From Ehretia macrophylla (Eukaryota > Streptophyta > Magnoliopsida > Boraginales > Ehretiaceae): DNA of 64,000 nt. Numbering within the stretch: position 1 is the stretch's first letter; each line of letters opens with the position of its first letter. Both the position numbers and the translations under genes were made by a program. Below the pieces are notes generated by a model. It did not search any database, was not told the origin of the DNA, and worked only from the letters and a program-made list of their open reading frames with translations. Below are positions 1-10,966 of this stretch, one piece after another. Where the stretch lies: positions 51,507,417-51,571,416 of the forward strand of contig CM075773.1 in assembly GCA_037974665.1 (NCBI GenBank), written 5' to 3'.

Positions 1-1171
1 GAGTAATTTATGAGCGATTTGATTGGTTCCATGTTTGTTTTGCGATGTAGGTGAATTATATGAGAAAACATGGATTTTGAGGCCAAGATTGAGAAAAAAT
101 AAACAAGGGCAAGCTTTTATGCAAATGGTGAAGAGATTGAAGAACTAATAGAAGTAGTATAATCATGGTGCAGCTGTGCAACATCGCAGAAAATTTAAGG
201 GTAATTTTGTAAAAATGCGCAAAAATAAAAAAAAAACCCTACGATAAAAGAAGACATCAGATGTTGAAAAAAGAGGGAGTTTTCTGGTAGCTGTTTTGGT
301 GAGAAAAGAGGACATTTTTGGAGAGGAGAAAACGCGAGGAATTGCAAGATTGACGAGGAAGGACGGATTCGAGACAAGATTTTGCCACGACTTTCTTGAG
401 ATTTCTAGTTTTTCTCTCTCTCTCTCTCTCATCATGAATTTTAATAGATTTTTTATTTTATTTACATTTATTATGAGTTGCTATATTATTTTTCTAGGGC
501 TAAGATGCAGCCAGATTTTGATAACTCGAATTATGTTGGATTGATTGATTGATTATTCTATTTTTATGCTGAGTAGTTCATATTATATTTAATGCTTGTG
601 ATTATCTAGCCAATAATTGCTTGTTTTGTAGTTTTGTTTGAGACTGAGAAGTGATGACTAAACTAGACCACGTGTGGAGTACCATTAAATTGTCATAGGC
701 TAGAGATAGTTATGAGATCTAGTGCAACGTATAAATTTCTAGGGCTTAATGCATTCCATAAGTTCACAGTTATCACAGAGATGTAGGTAGCTTGCTTATT
801 GGGATAGGTTATTGATGCTTGAGAAACATTAATATCTACCTTAGTGAAATTGTTGACAGCATAAGGAATAGTCTTTAATTGGTTTTAATCAACATATTCG
901 AGTAGGATAAATCTTGGTGAAATCGTAATCCCTAGAACTCTCCAATTATTGAATCAAATTTTCCATCAAATTCGCGATTGTTTAGTTGTTAGTTTCGTTA
1001 GTTTCATTAATTCTTTAGTTTTTAATAACAATTTCTCAATTTTTGATCATCTGAATAAAGTTAAAGCTAAATCAATTTCGGTAGTTAATAATCTCAATTC
1101 TCGTGGGAACGATCTTTATTCATCATTTTATTACTTGTAGCGATACGTGCACTTGCGTTAGAAATCATACA
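1..1171 (+). mobile_element. 3' part of a Tat/Athila-like gypsy LTR (runs off the left edge)
   Basis: The segment ends in a block typical of Tat/Athila LTR 3' ends: a 'cgtgggaacgat' stretch, then 'cgatacgtgcacttgcg', then a terminal CATACA at 1171. From 1172 the sequence matches a different LTR family, so 1171 is read as the element boundary. Upstream there is no coding sequence, only AT-rich LTR text with a (TC)n tract at 413-430. The 5' end and target duplication lie outside the window. The class assignment rests on the terminal block only. Confidence 0.5.
413..430. repeat. (TC)9 microsatellite
   Basis: An uninterrupted run of nine TC dinucleotides inside the LTR fragment. Confidence 0.9.
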
Positions 1172-1676
1172 ATAGCTGCATCTCATGAAAGCATTCCCCG
1201 GTATGCTGCATCACCTCCCTCGCTGAGCAACTGTGTTGCTCACTCCTCTTTTCAACATGTCTCAGGAACAGCTAGAGATTGGATTGCCTTATGTATGGCC
1301 TGCCTGTTCTATCAGTGTGTAGAACAAGAAAGAATGTGTACATTATTTGCTTGTATACTATTTGAGACCTTATGGTCATGTAGGTATTTGTGTTATCTTA
1401 AGAAATGTAATATTAAAGTTTTAGTCTTGGGTGATGGTTAGGTGCTAGTGGTTTGTAATAACTTCTATTGTTTTACTTTATTGTCTAGTTGACTTGCATG
1501 CTTGTAGGGATGAAATGTATTGTGGTTGTAGATTATGGTCTTGTGATTGTATGTTGTTGTTTGTAGGTTTCTAGATAGTCTTATATATAGGAGAAACTCT
1601 GTCCGTTTTTTCTAAATTTTTGTGCCTTGGGTTTTGGGTTCGGGACCCCGGTCTCATGAGGGATCGGGGTGTTACA
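1172..1676 (+). mobile_element. 3' end of a Tekay-type gypsy LTR
   Basis: This stretch is clearly similar, nearly base by base, to 48013-48547, the 3' end of the solo LTR described there. Shared landmarks are 'tgcatctcatgaaagcattcc', 'ggcctgcctg', 'cagtgtgtagaacaag' and the terminal 'gatcgg(g/a)g(t/c)gttaca'. The rest of this LTR lies to the left of the inserted Tat-like element, beyond the window. It is probably a solo LTR or an element end; no internal domain follows it. Confidence 0.75.
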
Positions 1677-3107
1677 ATAGCAGTATCAGGAGTGTTAAGT
1701 ATGAAATACACCGAGCTGAGCTTAATTCGCCTTGTCCTGGACCGATCTTAGATCCTGCACAAATAAAGAAAATGGACAACGGGTGTTATCTCCTGCGTTC
1801 CTCCTCGAGGGAGAGAATTAGGTGTGGGCTCGGGCTGTTATCAAACAATTTAATGACAAATTTAGAAGTAGGATTTAATGAGTTACCTTTTTCATTTTGC
1901 TAATGCTATTTATAGTAAATGTTGAAGGTCTTTCAAGTGGGTTCCACCCGTCCTTGCCTTCTTATTTAATGACAAGTGGCTTGGTGCTAATGGTCCTCTT
2001 TTGCCCCTTTTGGGGTATTTCGGTAATTACATAATTCATCATTTTTATCCATATCAAGAAGAATTCATTGTAAAAACTGCATATTTGCAATAGTTTTCCC
2101 TGAGCTGTTTTTGCTCATGATTCTAATTCCAGGCACAATGCATTTCTTTTATGATCATCACTGGATTTAAATCCAATCAAAGTTACTCTTTGAAAACACA
2201 CTAAAATAGAAGCTTGGAAAGTTAATGGTACTTAAATGTGGATCCCTTTTCTTTGGAAATGAAATTTTGTGTCGGCCCCTTTTCATAAAAAAAGAGAGAT
2301 GAATTGATGCATTTATTGGATCCCTGGGGATTGATAGGGCAAAACGGCTTGAACGTGTAGTTTCTGCCTTGACAAGGTGGTTTCCTAAACAATTGAACTA
2401 TAATTCCAGGAAAATAAGGGATCTTGAAAGAAATTTGAGTCTTCTTTACCTTCGTATAAGATATTTCAGAAAGACAAGAGATTATTTAGTTTTTGTTAAT
2501 AGTAATGTTAGGAACACCAATTAAACTTATCAAAAAATTTATCAAATTACATGAGTCCTTTTACATAATTATTCCTTTCCCCTTTTACCCTTTGTAAGAT
2601 AATAAATTTATCAAAATTTAACATTCATTACAAAAATTCTTATCGTATAAGAAAGAACAATATAAAGTATTATTGATTAGACATTACAATCAGTGATTTG
2701 TTGGACAATGATGTAGGTGGTTCCTCCTATTAATAGAGGTGGTTAGAATCTGGAGTGTCATGGTTAAAGAGTTTTATTATAGCTTGCTCAATAAAAAAGC
2801 TATGTGATGAGAGTTTAATCTTTTCGCCTACAAAATTTAAATTGTAATCTTGTGAGTTATGGAATAATTATCATGTGGGCCTAAGTCAAGTTTCATTGAG
2901 GGTAGCACTATGTTAAAAATATTGTCTTACATATTTATGCACGATCTACCCAACTGCAATAATTATAAAAAGATTAAATAACCAACATATGCAACATCTA
3001 TAAATAATAATAGTTCATAAACACAGCATTTTATTTTGAGAATTGGGGATTAGTAAATATTTTTCTTTCACATTGGACGTGCATAAGTCGACATATTTGT
3101 TTATAAC
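1677..3107. other. Intergenic DNA without a recognisable gene
   Basis: About 1.4 kb of AT-rich sequence with scattered stop codons in all frames. Only a short LINE-like coding stretch (2333-2495) stands out. No promoter, RNA gene or intact repeat boundary was recognised. Confidence 0.6.
2333..2495 (+). pseudogene. Short LINE (L1-type) ORF2 fragment
   Basis: A 54-codon open stretch reads DRAKRLERVVSALTRWF, then KQLN, then KIRDLERNLSLL. The pattern 'L..VVSALTRW....N...KI.DLE..L..L' resembles the linker between the endonuclease and reverse transcriptase of plant L1 elements. No catalytic motif is present and no LINE end is seen. It is a relic if the assignment is right; a chance match cannot be excluded. 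Confidence 0.35.
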
Positions 3108-3234
3108 AACTTCTATTACATAAGCGGTAGTTTAGTGGTGGATTACTCCCTTAGTATGTGGAAGATCACGAGTTCGAATTCTATGATAATGGAAGAGGAA
3201 AGAAAAAAAGAAGAAAGAAACTTCCATTACATAA
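3108..3234 (+). mobile_element. Short tRNA-derived SINE with target duplications
   Basis: A core of about 95 bp (3124-3218) begins GCGGTAGTTTAGTGG, which fits a Pol III A box, and carries GTTCGAATTC, which fits a B box, about 45 bp later. It ends in an A/G-rich tail. The core is flanked by AACTTCTATTACATAA (3108-3123) and AACTTCCATTACATAA (3219-3234), a 16-bp duplication with one mismatch. The two boxes, the tail and the duplication together identify a SINE insertion. It has almost no tRNA-unrelated body, which is unusually short. Confidence 0.8.
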
Positions 3235-3359
3235 CTCAAACACCAAGGCCCGTTACGTTCGCTTGTGAGCAACCAAGCAAACGCAAGAAGTGTATCTAGC
3301 TAATTATAGTAAAACTATTTTTCTAGAAGTAGCAAGGAACTTTTTGCATAACTAATATT

Positions 3360-3753
3360 TTCTCCCACATGGAAAAACTATTTGAAAACATGCTTACTAA
3401 TAATAAGTTGTATAATAACTAACAATTGCCGAGCTCAGTAACGTGAGTTTGTAACCAAGCGGGGCATTAAATTGGTTGGATGTGGGTGCATAAATATTAG
3501 CTTATAGGTAGGTTGTGTCTAAATCTCTACCCCACATCTAGAACAGGTGCGCCACTAACCCACCATGGGTCATAGTAGCATGAACAAATTATAAAGATTG
3601 ATGTGTGGTCTAGTGGGAAGGCCGCAGCTGCCATGCATGGTTGGTCGGTTGAGTCTTAGGACTGACCCCTCGTCATCGCTAGCACATAGATAAAGGTTCA
3701 CCGACTTAGCGCATTTGCTGTAAACTTGTTCCACAAACTTCCACTTTTTCCAA
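3360..3753. repeat. Dispersed unclassified repeat, copy 1
   Basis: Begins near 'ctcccacatggaaaaac', passes through 'gccgagctcag' and 'aaccaagcggggcatta', and continues to 'ccactttttcc', where the gypsy element at 3754 is inserted. Partial copies of the same text occur at about 14870-15070, 15845-15985 and 16565-16880. There is no coding capacity, and no terminal repeats were found. It is a dispersed, probably non-autonomous element of unknown class. Confidence 0.6.
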
Positions 3754-6052
3754 TGTCACGCCCCGACCCGACCACGCAAAAGGCCAAGCCCGGACCCGAC
3801 ACATGGACGGAGTTTTCTCTGTACCGTGGACGATCCGAAAACCCTACATTCAACATAATACTCGCGAAAACCACAATAATTATTTGAATCAAGTCAACTT
3901 TCTTTTAGAAAACATGCATCTTCTCGTTAAACAACTTTGCAAACCAAAAATGTCATGCATACTACACAAGTATTCGTGCCACTAAGCAGTTAAACCATTA
4001 GCATGCAATTCTTACTAGTCACGTGAGTATATCTTTACAACTTCACAACCTTAAACTTTTACAACATAAGACCATAGTGGCCTCAAAATACAACTACATA
4101 CAAGGCTACAAGCCTCAAAATGAAGCGTCAACCAAGCAATATACACATCAAGCATGGCCCGCACAAGAGACTGGCAACCAACCACCAACTAAGCAAAGAA
4201 AGTGCCATCAAGGAAACACCTCCAGTTGCTCCTCCTCCTCAATTACCTCAATAAGATCCGCTTTAACTACTCCTGTAAAATATGGTATAGAAAGGAATAA
4301 GCAAAAACTATTGCTCAGCGAGGGTTATTGGTCTCAAGGACAAAGGTGAGAGGAGAATGCAATGCAAATAGTCAAGTAAATCATTCAATTATCATATAGA
4401 GATACAAGCAAAGCCAACAATAAATCAAGACAAGCATTAAGGCTATAATCATTCAATCAAATGATACAATTCACTTCCGTCGAGCAACTCTCAATCATGA
4501 ATCCGATGACGACGTGCCGGCCCAACCACCTTATAACTTCAGTTTGGAATACCCCGGAAGTATCCAATCAATTCTACGACCCAAATCTCCCTGGGAGGCA
4601 ACCCAAGCAAGAAAGGGAATAGGACACGGAGCTAGGGCAACCAACCCTGGCAACCCGAGGCTACCCAAAGAGGCCCATCACACAGCCCCTGACTCTATGA
4701 ATGCAATACAATATACAATGCAACAATCGACCAATTGAGCAATAGATCTACATGTGGGAGAATAACAAAGTAGGTTACTTTCGTACGCAATAGCAACAGT
4801 TGATAAACATTTCAATCATAATCAACTTTAACAAGCATAACAAGCAATAATAAGCATTCTACAGGCATAACACTATGAAAACCAATAAAAACACAAAACG
4901 ACCCTAACTTTCAAAATGCTACTACTTTCAAACGAGCAACGAGTTTTGGAAACCGACTTCCCCATTCCTCCTAGGTCACGATAAGGCACGTCTAAAGACC
5001 ACGAAACCCAACTTTACCCTAAAATTCCCGCAAAGCCCCGATTTCTCCCTTTGTTCATTTGAACTATAGCTACCCTAACCAAACACCCAACCAATGCCAT
5101 AACCACACCAAAAGTGCTTCCATGGCCTCCCAAGACAATGCCATCACGCAAAACGAGGAAACGCTAAACTCGACCTAAACGACCCCAACATGTACCAAGC
5201 CATTTTTCTCCGTTTTTCCATTACACAATCCAAACAAATCATGCATTTAGGCATTCTAACATATCTAGCATCTTTTCACATCAACAGAACGCAAAACGGA
5301 GAAACTTCTACGAAACGGGGGTTTACTATTCATAATTTACTATTCCATTCGCATTTTAAATTACAATCGCTATATTTAACCGTAGAAAATGCTAAAAAGC
5401 TACAAATACATGTTCTACAATTGACAAGGAACATTCTTCAAGCATCAAAATAGATAAATTAACGATCTACGCATAAAACCTAAAAATTAAAGTTTGAATA
5501 ACAAATATTCAAATGCGCAAATAAAGATGCTTCCCTCACCTTAGACGCTCCTAGACGCTAGGAAAACCACGCTGGAAGCCTCAGACACAACCACGTGCAA
5601 GCTCTCGCGAAGATTTGAAGATTGAATGTTGAAATTTTTTTTTCTTTCCCTTTGAAGTTTCGGCCCTTGCTCCCTAATTTTTTAGTTTTTCTTGTTTTAT
5701 TTCTTTGCTATTATATGCTTAATAAGATGACAAGCTAAGTCAAACTAGTCAAGGCTTGGTCAAAGGTTATTTAAGTTGGTCAAATGAGCTTATTTTAGGC
5801 ATTTTAAGGCTAAAACAACTAACACAATTCTAATTCTAGTTATCAACAACTAAAATATTAACATTAAAACACTAAATACTAGTTTTCACTATTTGCTGAG
5901 GACTAGAAAACACTCTCTAACTATTTCTCTCGAAATGCAATGCACTTTGCGACAATAAAGGAATAGCAATTAAATTTCAAAGAATTTTAAGAAAAATATA
6001 ATTTTCAGAAAAATAAACAGGAAAATTTCACATTCTGGGCTCGGGTATTACA
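3754..6052 (-). repeat. Tekay-1 left LTR (3' LTR of the element)
   Basis: 2,299 bp, TG...CA bounded, and colinear with 10967-13258. It includes the block around 4515-4700 (gccggcc, accccggaagta, ctacgaccc) that recurs in other LTRs of the window. The adjoining 'ccttctccccctt' at 6053 reads as the polypurine tract on the minus strand and makes this the 3' LTR. Confidence 0.92.
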
Positions 6053-6067
6053 CCTTCTCCCCCTTAA
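6053..6067 (-). promoter_or_regulatory. Polypurine tract of Tekay-1
   Basis: Reads AAGGGGGAGAAGG on the minus strand immediately before the LTR, the usual primer for plus-strand DNA synthesis. Confidence 0.85.
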
Positions 6068-7268
6068 AACAATTACGTCCACGCAATTCCTACCTGGTCG
6101 ACAAACAACTCCGGATAATGACTCCGAACCTGGTCCTCTCTTTCCTAAGTTGCTTCCTCAAACCCATGATGATTCCACAAAACCTTTACTAACAGAATAC
6201 TCTTCCTGCGAAGTTCCTGAACTTTCCAATCCATAATTCGAATTGGTCTCTCCTCATAGGTTAACTTTTCCTCAATTTGAAAAGGCTCTGGTTCAAGTAC
6301 ATGTGAAGGATCTGGATTATATTTCCTTAACATTGACACGTGGAACACATCGTGTAGTCTCGACAAGCTCGGAGGCAAAGCTAACCGATAAGCTAAAGGA
6401 CCCACCTTTTCGGTGATCTCAAACGGACCCACATACCTGGGACTAAGTTTCCCGCTCTTATCGTGCCGAATCAATCCCTTTCGAGGAGAAATCTTAAGAA
6501 ACACCCAATCTCCCAAAGCAAACTCAAGATCCCGACGGTGCTTATCCGCATAACTCTTCTGACGACTCTGAGCTGTAAGCATACGTTGGCGAATAAGGTG
6601 AACATTATCCACCATCTTAATCATCTCAGGTAACACAGTCGGATCAACTGTTCTCATCTCTCCAACCTCTTCCCAATACAATGGGGATCTGCATTTACGA
6701 TTGTACAACGCCTCGTAGGGAGCCATACCTATAGTAGATTGATAACTATTATTGTAGGCGAACTCCGCTAAAGGCAAAAACTTCTTCCAATTCTTCCTAA
6801 AACACATGCCTGAAGCATGTCTTCCAAGATCCTGATGGTTCTCTCAGACTGGCCATCAGTTTGTGGATGGTATGCAGTACTGAAGCTCAACTTAGTTCCC
6901 ATGGCCTCTTGCAACTTCTGCCAAAAATGAGATCTAAATCTGGGGTCTTTATCTGACACTATACTCTGTGACACCCCATGAAGTCTCATAATATTAGCAA
7001 CATAAAGCTCAGCTAGCTTATCAAGGCTATCCTGTTTGTTCACGGAAATAAAATGTGAAACCTTAGTCAATCGGTCCAGAACAACCCAAACAGAATCACA
7101 TCCTCTCGGAGATCTCGGAAGATCAGTCACAAGGTCCATTGTTACATGCACCCACTTCCATTGCGGAATCGACAACGGTTGCAGAAGCCCGGCTGGCCTC
7201 TGATGCTCAGCTTTAACCCTCTGGCAAGTTAAACACCTAGATACATACCCAGCAATCTCCCTCTTCAT
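6068..7268 (-). pseudogene. Tekay-1 integrase domain, frameshifted
   Basis: The core starts with the second half of the zinc-binding region (CLTCQR; the HH half lies upstream at about 7330-7375). It shows the three catalytic acids in context: D in HVTMDLVTDLP, D in VSDKDPRF and E in QSERTI. The C-terminal part (from 6807 down) has the GPFE-type region and the chromodomain-like end expected of Tekay chromoviruses (W-K-V-QELR...VLWNHHG). It is broken by a frameshift at about 7265-7300, another near 6800 and a Trp-to-stop change just after FEEAT at about 6145. Catalytic residues persist but the frame is dead. Confidence 0.88.
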
Positions 7269-8095
7269 ATTGTTCCACCAGAAATCTTGTTTAGATCTCT
7301 ATACATTTTAGTACTACCCGGGTGAATTGTATATCTTGAATTATGTGCCTCAGACAGAATCTCATTCTTCAAAGTCGGATCACCAGGAACACACACTCTG
7401 TCCCTGAATCTGAAGATACCATCTGCATGTAATTTAAACTCCGACTCTCCCCCTTTTGCTTTTTCTTGGATTTTCAAGATGTGAGGATCAGTCTTCTTAG
7501 CCTCCTTGATTTGTGTTAGCAATCCCGACTGAATTTGCAATCTAGCAAATCGAATCCCTACTTCAGTAGCTTCTGGCTTCCATGAACAAATTTCCTCCAA
7601 AGTCTCTCAATCCTTGATAATTAGACTTGCAACAGTAGCCTTTTGGCTCAAAGCATCTACAACAACATTTGCCTTACCTGGCACGTAGTTTATAGAACAA
7701 TTGTAGCAACTTAATAGCTCTAGCCATCTTCGCTGTCTCATATTCAGATCTCTTTGTGAAAATAAATATTTGAGACTCTTGTGGTCAGTAAAAATTTCAA
7801 ATCTGCTACCCCACAAGTAATGACGCCACTTCTTTAAAGCAAACACAACTGCAGTTAACTCAAGATCATGTGTAGGGTAATTGACTTCATAAGGTTGCAA
7901 CTTCCTAGAAGCATAGGCAATCACCTTACCATTATGCATTAAAACGCAGCCTAATCCCTCTTTAGATGCATCACTGTAGACAACAAAATTTTATCTACCC
8001 TCAGGTAAAGCTAGTATAGGAGCTGTAGTTAGTCTCTTCTTCAGTTCTTTGAAACTGGATTCATATTTAGCATCCCAGTTATAAGTAACTTTCTT
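7269..8095 (-). pseudogene. Tekay-1 RNase H domain and integrase N-terminus, with stops
   Basis: RNase H landmarks in order are [38 protein letters not shown] and DALSQK, supplying the usual acidic residues. The domain follows the reverse transcriptase in the same frame, after a TGA at 8093-8095. Further stops lie near 7995 and at 7604-7606. The reading continues into the integrase N-terminal HH region (AHNSRYTIHPGSTKMYRDL), which ends at the frameshift near 7265. Confidence 0.87.
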
Positions 8096-8851
8096 TCAAG
8101 TCAACTGGCTTAAAGGTCCAGAAATTTTGGAAAAGTCTTTAACAAACCTCCAATAGTAACCTGCCAACCCTAGAAAGCTCCGAATCTCTGACACCGTTTC
8201 AGGTCTCTTCCAGGACGAAACAATTTCAATCGTAGCTGGGTCTACTGAAATTCCATGATGTGAAATGATATGGCCCAGAAAAGATATTTGATTCAACCAG
8301 AATTCGCACTTGCTGAATTTAGCAAAAAGCTTGTTTTCTTGCAAAGTCTGTAGCACAATCTTCAAATGTTGTTCATGTTCAGCCTCATTCTTAGAGTATA
8401 CTAGAATGTCATCAATAAAGATTACGACAAATTGATCAAGATAAGGTCGAAAAACCCTCTGCATTAAGTCCATGAATGCGGCTGGTGCATTTGTCAATCC
8501 AAACGGTAACACAACAAATTCATAGTGGCCATATCTAGTCCTGAATGCCGTCTTAGGTATATCGTCACTCCGAATCCTGAGTTGATAGTAACCCTGCCTC
8601 AAGTCAAATTTGGAGTAAACACTCGCACCCTGCAACTGGTCAAACAATTCTTCAATCAACGGCAAGGGGTATTTGTTCTTAATCGTGACTTGATTAAGTC
8701 CCCTGTAATCAATACATAACCGTAGCGTGCCGTCTTTCTTTCTCACAAACAACACAGGCGCACCCCACGGTGAAGAACTAGGTTGTATAAACCCTTTCTC
8801 AAGCAAGTTCTGAAGCTGAATTTTCAATTCCTGAAGTTCAGCTGGTGCCAT
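8096..8851 (-). pseudogene. Tekay-1 reverse transcriptase domain
   Basis: A 251-codon open block carries the gypsy reverse transcriptase core: [42 protein letters not shown] with the first catalytic Asp, [12 protein letters not shown], and FIDDILVYS with the catalytic Asp pair intact at residues 147-148. This is the best-preserved domain of the element. It is in frame with the protease block upstream, separated by a single TGA, and ends in a TGA that separates it from RNase H. Confidence 0.93.
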
Positions 8852-8863
8852 TCTATAAGGACT

Positions 8864-9619
8864 TCAAGAAATTGGCGCAGTGCCCGGCATAAGGTCAATC
8901 ACGAACTCAATCTCTCTATCCGGTGGTAAACCCAGTAATTCCTCGGGAAATACACCAGGAAAGTCTTTAACAATCGGGACCTCATTCAAATTCAACTTAT
9001 CAGTAGGCTGATTGATTAAATAAGCTAGGTAAGCTACACAACCTTTATTCAACAACTTAGAAGCCTTGATTGATGATAAAAGAGGTATTCTAGTAGCCCT
9101 GCAGTTCCCAACAATCTCTAGTACCGGTAGGTTAGGAATTTGAAGATAAACAATTTTTGTTCTACAATCCAACTGAGCATAGTATTTCCCCAACCTGTCC
9201 ATTCCCAATATGATTTCAAAGTCATGGAAGGGCAGTATAATTAAATTAGCAGGAAAATTACGGTCCTCAATGCATATATCACAAGATTTACAAATAGACT
9301 CAGTAACAAATTTCGCACCCAAAGGCGTACTAACTTCAACTTTATGTGGCAGTTTATCAATGCAAACATTCACAGATTGTGCACATGTAGGAGTTATAAA
9401 CGAATGCGTAGCTCCGGGATCGATCAAAACTTTAACTGGCTGAGTATTGAGAAGAAAGGTACCTTCCACTATTGCTGTGGTATTGGGTAACTCCTCCGCA
9501 TCTAGTGCAAAGACCCTAGCCTGAACCCTCTGTGCTAGACCTGTACCTGTAGCCCTGTTCTGCACACCCTGGCCTCCAGTACAGCCCTGAACATTCTTAA
9601 ACTTAGGGCAATCTTTCAC
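8864..9619 (-). pseudogene. Tekay-1 aspartic protease region
   Basis: The block begins at the end of the second zinc knuckle (KDCPKF) and contains the retroviral-type protease with FLLN, then KVLIDPGATHSF, then DFEIILGMDRL. The catalytic triad normally reads DSG or DTG; here it is DPG (residue 67 on), which should disable cleavage. It continues as the linker toward the reverse transcriptase (FPGVFPEELLGLPPDREIEF) and stops at 8864-8866, in frame with the domain downstream. Confidence 0.88.
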
Positions 9620-10658
9620 CCTATGCTGATTGCTTCCACAACTAGTGCACTTACCACTCTTTCTCCAGCAATTAGCTTCAATGTGCCTCGATCGATTACA
9701 AAAGTTACACTACTGATTTTGCCTTACAACAGTGTTTCCCGTAGGTGCGGGGCTCTAGCAGTGGTAGGAACTGTACCTCCCTGTTGGGGTCTAGTCGCAG
9801 CTGGTCTCCCCTGAATCTGATATTGTGGCTGATATGGGCGCTGCTGAGGAACCTGAACAAAAGTCTAATATTGCCTCTGCTGACTCTGGCTGCTCTGGCC
9901 CAAGTACTGTTTCTTACCCAGCTGGCTACTCTTATCTATCATCTCTACCTTCCGTTTCTCAAACTTCGAGGCTGCTTGGAATGCCTTGGGAAAAGTAGTA
10001 TAAGTCTGCCCAGTCAAATGTAGCTGTATATCCATTCTCAGCCCACGAATAAACCTACTAATCATCCTCCTAGCTGGGTGCACCAACTCAGGCATATACC
10101 TCGACAGGCTAACAAACCTAGCCTAATACTGTGCGACAATCATGTTTCCTTGCTTCAGACCCATAAATTCATCTTCCCGCCTTTCCTTAGCCATCTCGGG
10201 AATATAGTTGTCCCAAAACTCACTCACGAAATCATCCCACATATGCGGAACATCCTCACAATCCCACCTCAACCTAACAGTGTTCCACCATTGTTCTGCG
10301 TCGCCCTCAAACAGAAATGCTGCATAAGCTATCTTTGCCTCGTCAGTGTACCTCAAAGCAGTGTAAATTTTCTCAACACGGTTAATCCATCTCTCGGCTG
10401 CCTCGTCATCCGGCTCTCCGAAGAACTTACCCGGCTAGTGCCTAAGGAATTTCTCCAACTGATTATTCTCAGCCCTATACCCTTGTCCACCAGGATTAGC
10501 TTGATTTCCCTGGGGATTATTCCTTTCCTGCCTCTACTCATGCAGTACCTGAGTAATCCGATCAACTGCAGTGGTCATAGTAGCCATAAACTGTTCAGAC
10601 CCTGTTCTGCTGCCTCTTCATCTGCCCCTTGCTCTTGAGTACTATGACGTGGCGGCAT
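9620..10658 (-). pseudogene. Tekay-1 gag, multiply broken
   Basis: A start at 10658 reads MPPRHSTQEQ. The gag-fold text follows in another frame after a frameshift near 10600: FFGEPDDEAAERW, then FLFEGDAEQWW, then FWDNYIP, with several stops. A zinc-knuckle region (CNFC...H..NC, CTSCG..QH..KDC) lies at about 9600-9715. The order and content match Tekay gag. It cannot make a full-length product. Confidence 0.85.
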
Positions 10659-10946
10659 AGTAACAACTTACAGTAGCTGGCCACATATAAAAGCAGTTTA
10701 TAGATAGAAATATAACACATAAGATTAGATAACACTCAAGTCAATAACAATCAAATATCCTATCACACAATTCACATAACACAAGATTGACATGTCAAGC
10801 TAATTCACTTAAACACATAAGCACCCCAAGTTCACATAGTCATACTATAACACTTTTCACTTAACAATCATACAATAACACTTTAGCATTTTAGACCTTT
10901 ACCCCACAGATCGAGAAACATATCTCGGCTCATGCAAGACTATCAT

Positions 10947-10958
10947 GCTCTGATACCA
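10947..10958 (-). promoter_or_regulatory. Primer-binding site of Tekay-1 (initiator Met tRNA type)
   Basis: Reads TGGTATCAGAGC on the minus strand, complementary to the 3' end of initiator methionine tRNA, eight bases from the 5' LTR. Confidence 0.9.
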
Positions 10959-10966
10959 CCTAAAGA

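Noticed and set aside
3124-3195. Functional tRNA gene
   Set aside because: Pol III boxes are present, but there is no convincing cloverleaf, and an A-rich tail and target duplications mark a SINE.
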